The position numbers and the translations under genes are program-made. A stretch of DNA of 5,778 nucleotides from Actinomycetota bacterium (lineage in GTDB: Bacteria > Actinomycetota > Actinomycetes > UBA12327): contig DPWC01000003.1 in assembly GCA_003529305.1 (NCBI GenBank), positions 1-5,778 of the forward strand, in the 5' to 3' direction. Every line of letters starts with the position of its first letter. Within the stretch, counting starts at the first letter, position 1. Below are positions 5,653 to 5,778 of the stretch, in pieces. Under the pieces are notes generated by a model that worked only from the letters and a program-made list of their open reading frames with translations, was not told the DNA's origin and did no database searches.

Positions 5653-5778
5653 TCAGCCGGAAATACGGCCGAGGTAGCTGCCGTCTCGAGTGTCAATCTT
5701 GATCCGCTCACCCTGGGTAATGAAGAGCGGCACCTGAATCTCTGCGCCTGTTTCTACGGTGGCGGGCTTGGTGCCACC
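5653..5778 (-). CDS. efp: Elongation factor P, C-terminal 41 residues (5' end outside window)
   Basis: The minus-strand frame is open from the window edge to a TGA at 5653-5655. The fragment begins GGTKPATVETGAEIQVPLF and ends with KIDTRDGSYLGRISG, which is the C-terminal OB-fold domain (domain III) of EF-P, including the conserved TKPATVETGA and VPLFITQGE segments. EF-P binds between the P and E sites of the ribosome and relieves stalling at consecutive prolines. The residue that is modified in many EF-Ps lies in domain I, outside the window. Three bases separate it from nusB, the common efp-nusB order, so the two are surely cotranscribed. Confidence 0.95.
   Translation of the reverse strand, partial: GGTKPATVETGAEIQVPLFITQGERIKIDTRDGSYLGRISG

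Overview
The window comes from a moderately GC-rich actinobacterium (Actinomycetota). The evidence is a PolA with a full-length but catalytically dead 3'-5' exonuclease domain and a Tyr in the O-helix, a PdtaR-type REC-ANTAR regulator encoded close to polA, frequent GTG starts, and promoter-like TAnnnT elements without a clear -35. I cannot assign a genus. Apart from the partial MFS gene and the tRNA, all genes lie on the minus strand, and no gap exceeds about 30 bases.

Layout by increasing coordinate: the 3' end of an MFS-type membrane transporter (+) meets polA (-) tail to tail, with the two stop codons overlapping. Upstream of polA, in its direction of transcription, lie a substrate-binding lipoprotein of the branched-chain amino acid (LivJ) type and then pdtaR. 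The order of transcription is pdtaR, lipoprotein, polA, with an ATGA overlap and then a 27-base gap, so the three probably form one operon. A lone tRNA gene (+) with a Leu CAA anticodon sits 30 bases upstream of pdtaR and is divergent from it. Beyond it, nusB (-) converges on the tRNA, and a strong GC hairpin covers the last nusB codons. nusB follows the 3' end of efp after only 3 bases, which is the usual efp-nusB pair.

Functional picture: efp-nusB serves translation elongation and rRNA antitermination, PolA serves repair and Okazaki fragment processing, and PdtaR is an RNA-binding antiterminator. There is no clear mobile element, CRISPR array or new defence system. The points most worth following up are the tRNA-Leu(CAA) with a short, class I variable loop, the translationally coupled pair of ANTAR regulator and orphan binding lipoprotein with no transporter genes beside it, and the 30-base divergent promoter region in which both predicted -10 boxes share the same TA step.
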